The translations under genes and the position numbers were made by a program. Below are positions 6,774-8,322 of a stretch of 8,322 bases of DNA, one piece after another. The notes under the pieces are model-generated. The model was not told where the DNA came from, made no database searches, and was given only the letters and a program-made list of their open reading frames with translations. The DNA comes from Colimorpha sp045591485 (GTDB lineage: Bacteria; Bacteroidota; Bacteroidia; Bacteroidales; P3). The stretch spans positions 1-8,322 of the forward strand of contig JAZNSV010000084.1 in the NCBI GenBank assembly GCA_045591485.1. The letters are read 5' to 3'. The first letter of the stretch is position 1. Every line of letters starts with the position of its first letter.

Positions 6774-6781
6774 TATCTTTG
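6774..6781 (+). promoter_or_regulatory. Bacteroidetes-type -7 box of aspS
   Basis: TATCTTTG followed by CA is a perfect -7 element 35 bp before the aspS start. The expected -33 position falls at the end of the nine-T run (6746-6754), so that element is only T-rich and not a clear TTTG; the TTTG at 6759-6762 is too close (11 bp). The leader would be about 30 nt. A GAGGA at 6793-6797 lies 19 nt before the ATG, too far to act as a normal Shine-Dalgarno. Confidence 0.68.
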
Positions 6782-6816
6782 CAAAACATTTTGAGGATAA
6801 TAATAAACACGTAAAT

Positions 6817-8322
6817 ATGTATAGAACTAATACTTGCGGCGAGCTGAGGCTTGCCAATCTGGGACAGACAGTCACCCTTGCCGGCTGGGTGCAGCGCTCG
6901 CGCGACCTCGGCGGAATGACTTTCGTCGACCTGCGCGACCGCTACGGCATCACGCAGCTTGCCTTCAACATGGAGACCAACGCCACTCTCTGCGAGCAGG
7001 CTCGCCGTCTGGGACGCGAATACGTTGTCCAGGTCACCGGCAAAGTAATTGAACGCAGTTCGAAAAACACCAAGATACCCACAGGCGAAATTGAGATAGA
7101 GGTCGCCGAACTGGTGGTGCTCAACGAGGCAAAGACACCTCCCTTCACCATCGAGGACCAAAGCGACGGCGGCGATGACCTGCGCATGAAATACCGCTAC
7201 CTCGACATACGCCGCAATCCAGTGCGCCGCAATCTCGAGATGCGCCACCGCATGGCCATGCTGGTGCGCAACTACCTTTCCGACCGCGACTTCCTTGAGA
7301 TAGAGACCCCCATGCTCATCAAGAGCACGCCCGAGGGCGCTCGCGACTTTGTGGTGCCCAGCCGCATGAATCCCGGCGAGTTCTACGCCTTGCCACAGAG
7401 CCCGCAGCAGTACAAGCAGCTGCTCATGGTGGCCGGCATGGACCGCTATTTCCAGATTGTGCGCTGCTTCCGCGACGAGGACCTGCGCGCCGACCGCCAG
7501 CCGGAGTTCACGCAGATAGACTGCGAGATGAGCTTCGTTCACCAGGAGGATGTGCTCAATATGTTCGAAGGCCTGGCCAAACACCTCTTCAAGGAGATGA
7601 AGGGCATTGAGTTCGACAAGTTCCCCCGCATGACATGGCACGACGCCATGCGCCTCTACGGCTCCGACAAGCCCGACATCCGCTTCGGCATGGAGTTCAA
7701 AGAGGTGACCGATGTGGTCAAAGGCCACGGCTTCGGTCTCTTCGACAATAGCGAGTTGGTGGTGGGCATCGTGGCCGAAGGCTGCGCCGAGTACACGCGC
7801 AAGCAGCTCGACGCGCTGACCGACTTCGTCAAGCGTCCGCAGGTGGGCGCCGGCGGCATGGTCTATATCAAGTACAACGCCGATGGCTCGTTCAAGAGCT
7901 CGGTGGACAAGTTCTACGACGCCGAGGCCCTCAAGGCCATCGCCGACAAGATGGGCGCCAAGCCCGGCGACCTGATGCTTATTCTCTGCGGCCCCGCCAT
8001 GAAGACGCGCACCCAGCTCTGCGCCCTGCGCCTCGAGATGGGCCAGCAGCTCGGCCTGCGCGACCCGCAGAAGTTCGCACCCCTCTGGGTCATCGACTTC
8101 CCGCTGCTGGAGTGGGACGACGAGACGCAGCGCTTCTACGCCATGCACCACCCCTTCACGGCGCCCAAGCCAGAGGACGAGCCCCTGCTGGACGACCCGT
8201 CGAAGTGGGGCGACATCCGCGCCAACGCCTACGACATCGTGATGAACGGCACCGAGGTGGGCGGCGGCTCCATCCGTATCCATGACCGCACGCTGCAGAA
8301 CAAGATGTTCCACACCCTGGGC
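6817..8322 (+). CDS. aspS: Aspartyl-tRNA synthetase, 3' end cut by the window
   Basis: Class II aminoacyl-tRNA synthetase that charges tRNA-Asp in the cytosol. The frame stays open from the ATG to the window end (502 codons) and aligns from memory along its length with E. coli AspS. Features in order: an N-terminal OB-fold anticodon-binding domain (about 1-105, with GWVQRSRDLGG near 23-33); motif 1 region with ETPMLIKSTPEGARDF (163-178); QSPQQYKQLLM (194-204); motif 2 with FRDEDLRADRQPEFTQ (218-233); the bacterial-type GAD insertion (roughly 285-410); then WVIDFPLLEWD (424-434), MHHPFTAPK (443-451) and GGGSIRIH (482-489). Family length is about 585-590 residues, so roughly 85 residues, including motif 3, lie outside the window. 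The bacterial insertion rules out the shorter archaeal type. Whether it is discriminating cannot be judged without knowing if gatCAB is present. Confidence 0.97.
   Translation, partial: MYRTNTCGELRLANLGQTVTLAGWVQRSRDLGGMTFVDLRDRYGITQLAFNMETNATLCEQARRLGREYVVQVTGKVIERSSKNTKIPTGEIEIEVAELVVLNEAKTPPFTIEDQSDGGDDLRMKYRYLDIRRNPVRRNLEMRHRMAMLVRNYLSDRDFLEIETPMLIKSTPEGARDFVVPSRMNPGEFYALPQSPQQYKQLLMVAGMDRYFQIVRCFRDEDLRADRQPEFTQIDCEMSFVHQEDVLNMFEGLAKHLFKEMKGIEFDKFPRMTWHDAMRLYGSDKPDIRFGMEFKEVTDVVKGHGFGLFDNSELVVGIVAEGCAEYTRKQLDALTDFVKRPQVGAGGMVYIKYNADGSFKSSVDKFYDAEALKAIADKMGAKPGDLMLILCGPAMKTRTQLCALRLEMGQQLGLRDPQKFAPLWVIDFPLLEWDDETQRFYAMHHPFTAPKPEDEPLLDDPSKWGDIRANAYDIVMNGTEVGGGSIRIHDRTLQNKMFHTLG

Noticed and set aside
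6793..6797. Shine-Dalgarno GAGGA for aspS
   Set aside because: It is 19 nt from the ATG, well beyond the usual 5-9 nt, and this phylum relies little on Shine-Dalgarno pairing.
6673..8313. Long open frame of 546 codons on the minus strand opposite aspS
   Set aside because: It is antisense to a clear AspRS frame, has His/Val/Ala/Leu-rich composition typical of the shadow of GC-rich codons, and has no recognisable motif.

Overview
The window looks like chromosomal DNA of a GC-rich member of the Bacteroidales. A Muribaculaceae- or Prevotella-like genome is my guess; no marker in the window fixes the genus. The evidence is AT-rich intergenic DNA carrying the Bacteroidetes -7 promoter element TAnnTTTG(CA) in front of three genes, start codons with A-rich leaders and no well-placed Shine-Dalgarno, and an endonuclease/exonuclease/phosphatase protein of the kind common in this phylum. 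I see no rRNA, tRNA, insertion sequence, CRISPR array or phage gene.

Layout. Positions 1-68 hold a compact repeat: six copies of an 8-mer at 11-bp period, the first two inverted, which together form a 40-bp near-perfect palindrome. A -7 promoter box follows at 151-158. A two-gene + strand operon comes next. Its first gene (228-2300) encodes a 690-residue protein of unknown function, with one canonical EF-hand loop, a long cytosolic part and three membrane helices near the C-terminus. Its second gene (about 2345-3337) encodes a secreted EEP-family phosphoesterase or nuclease. The operon ends at 3355-3388 in a strong hairpin shared with the convergent gene, whose polyT tail lies on the minus side.

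The minus-strand gene (3408-6653) encodes a 1081-residue oxidoreductase that joins in one chain the parts found as separate subunits in HcnABC, sarcosine oxidase or D-hydroxyproline dehydrogenase: a [2Fe-2S] domain, an FAD/NAD(P) module, a two-cluster ferredoxin, a BFD-type [2Fe-2S] domain and a DAO-type flavin domain. Its promoter lies back to back with that of aspS (6817 to the window end, truncated), which encodes aspartyl-tRNA synthetase.

How they fit together: aspS is housekeeping and probably only a neighbour. The oxidoreductase appears to be a monocistronic, self-contained unit for oxidising an amino acid or secondary amine, substrate unknown. The EF-hand membrane protein and the secreted phosphoesterase are probably co-transcribed, but the sequence does not show a shared function. 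The parts least explained by known families are the 11-bp-phased repeat at the left edge and the EF-hand membrane protein.
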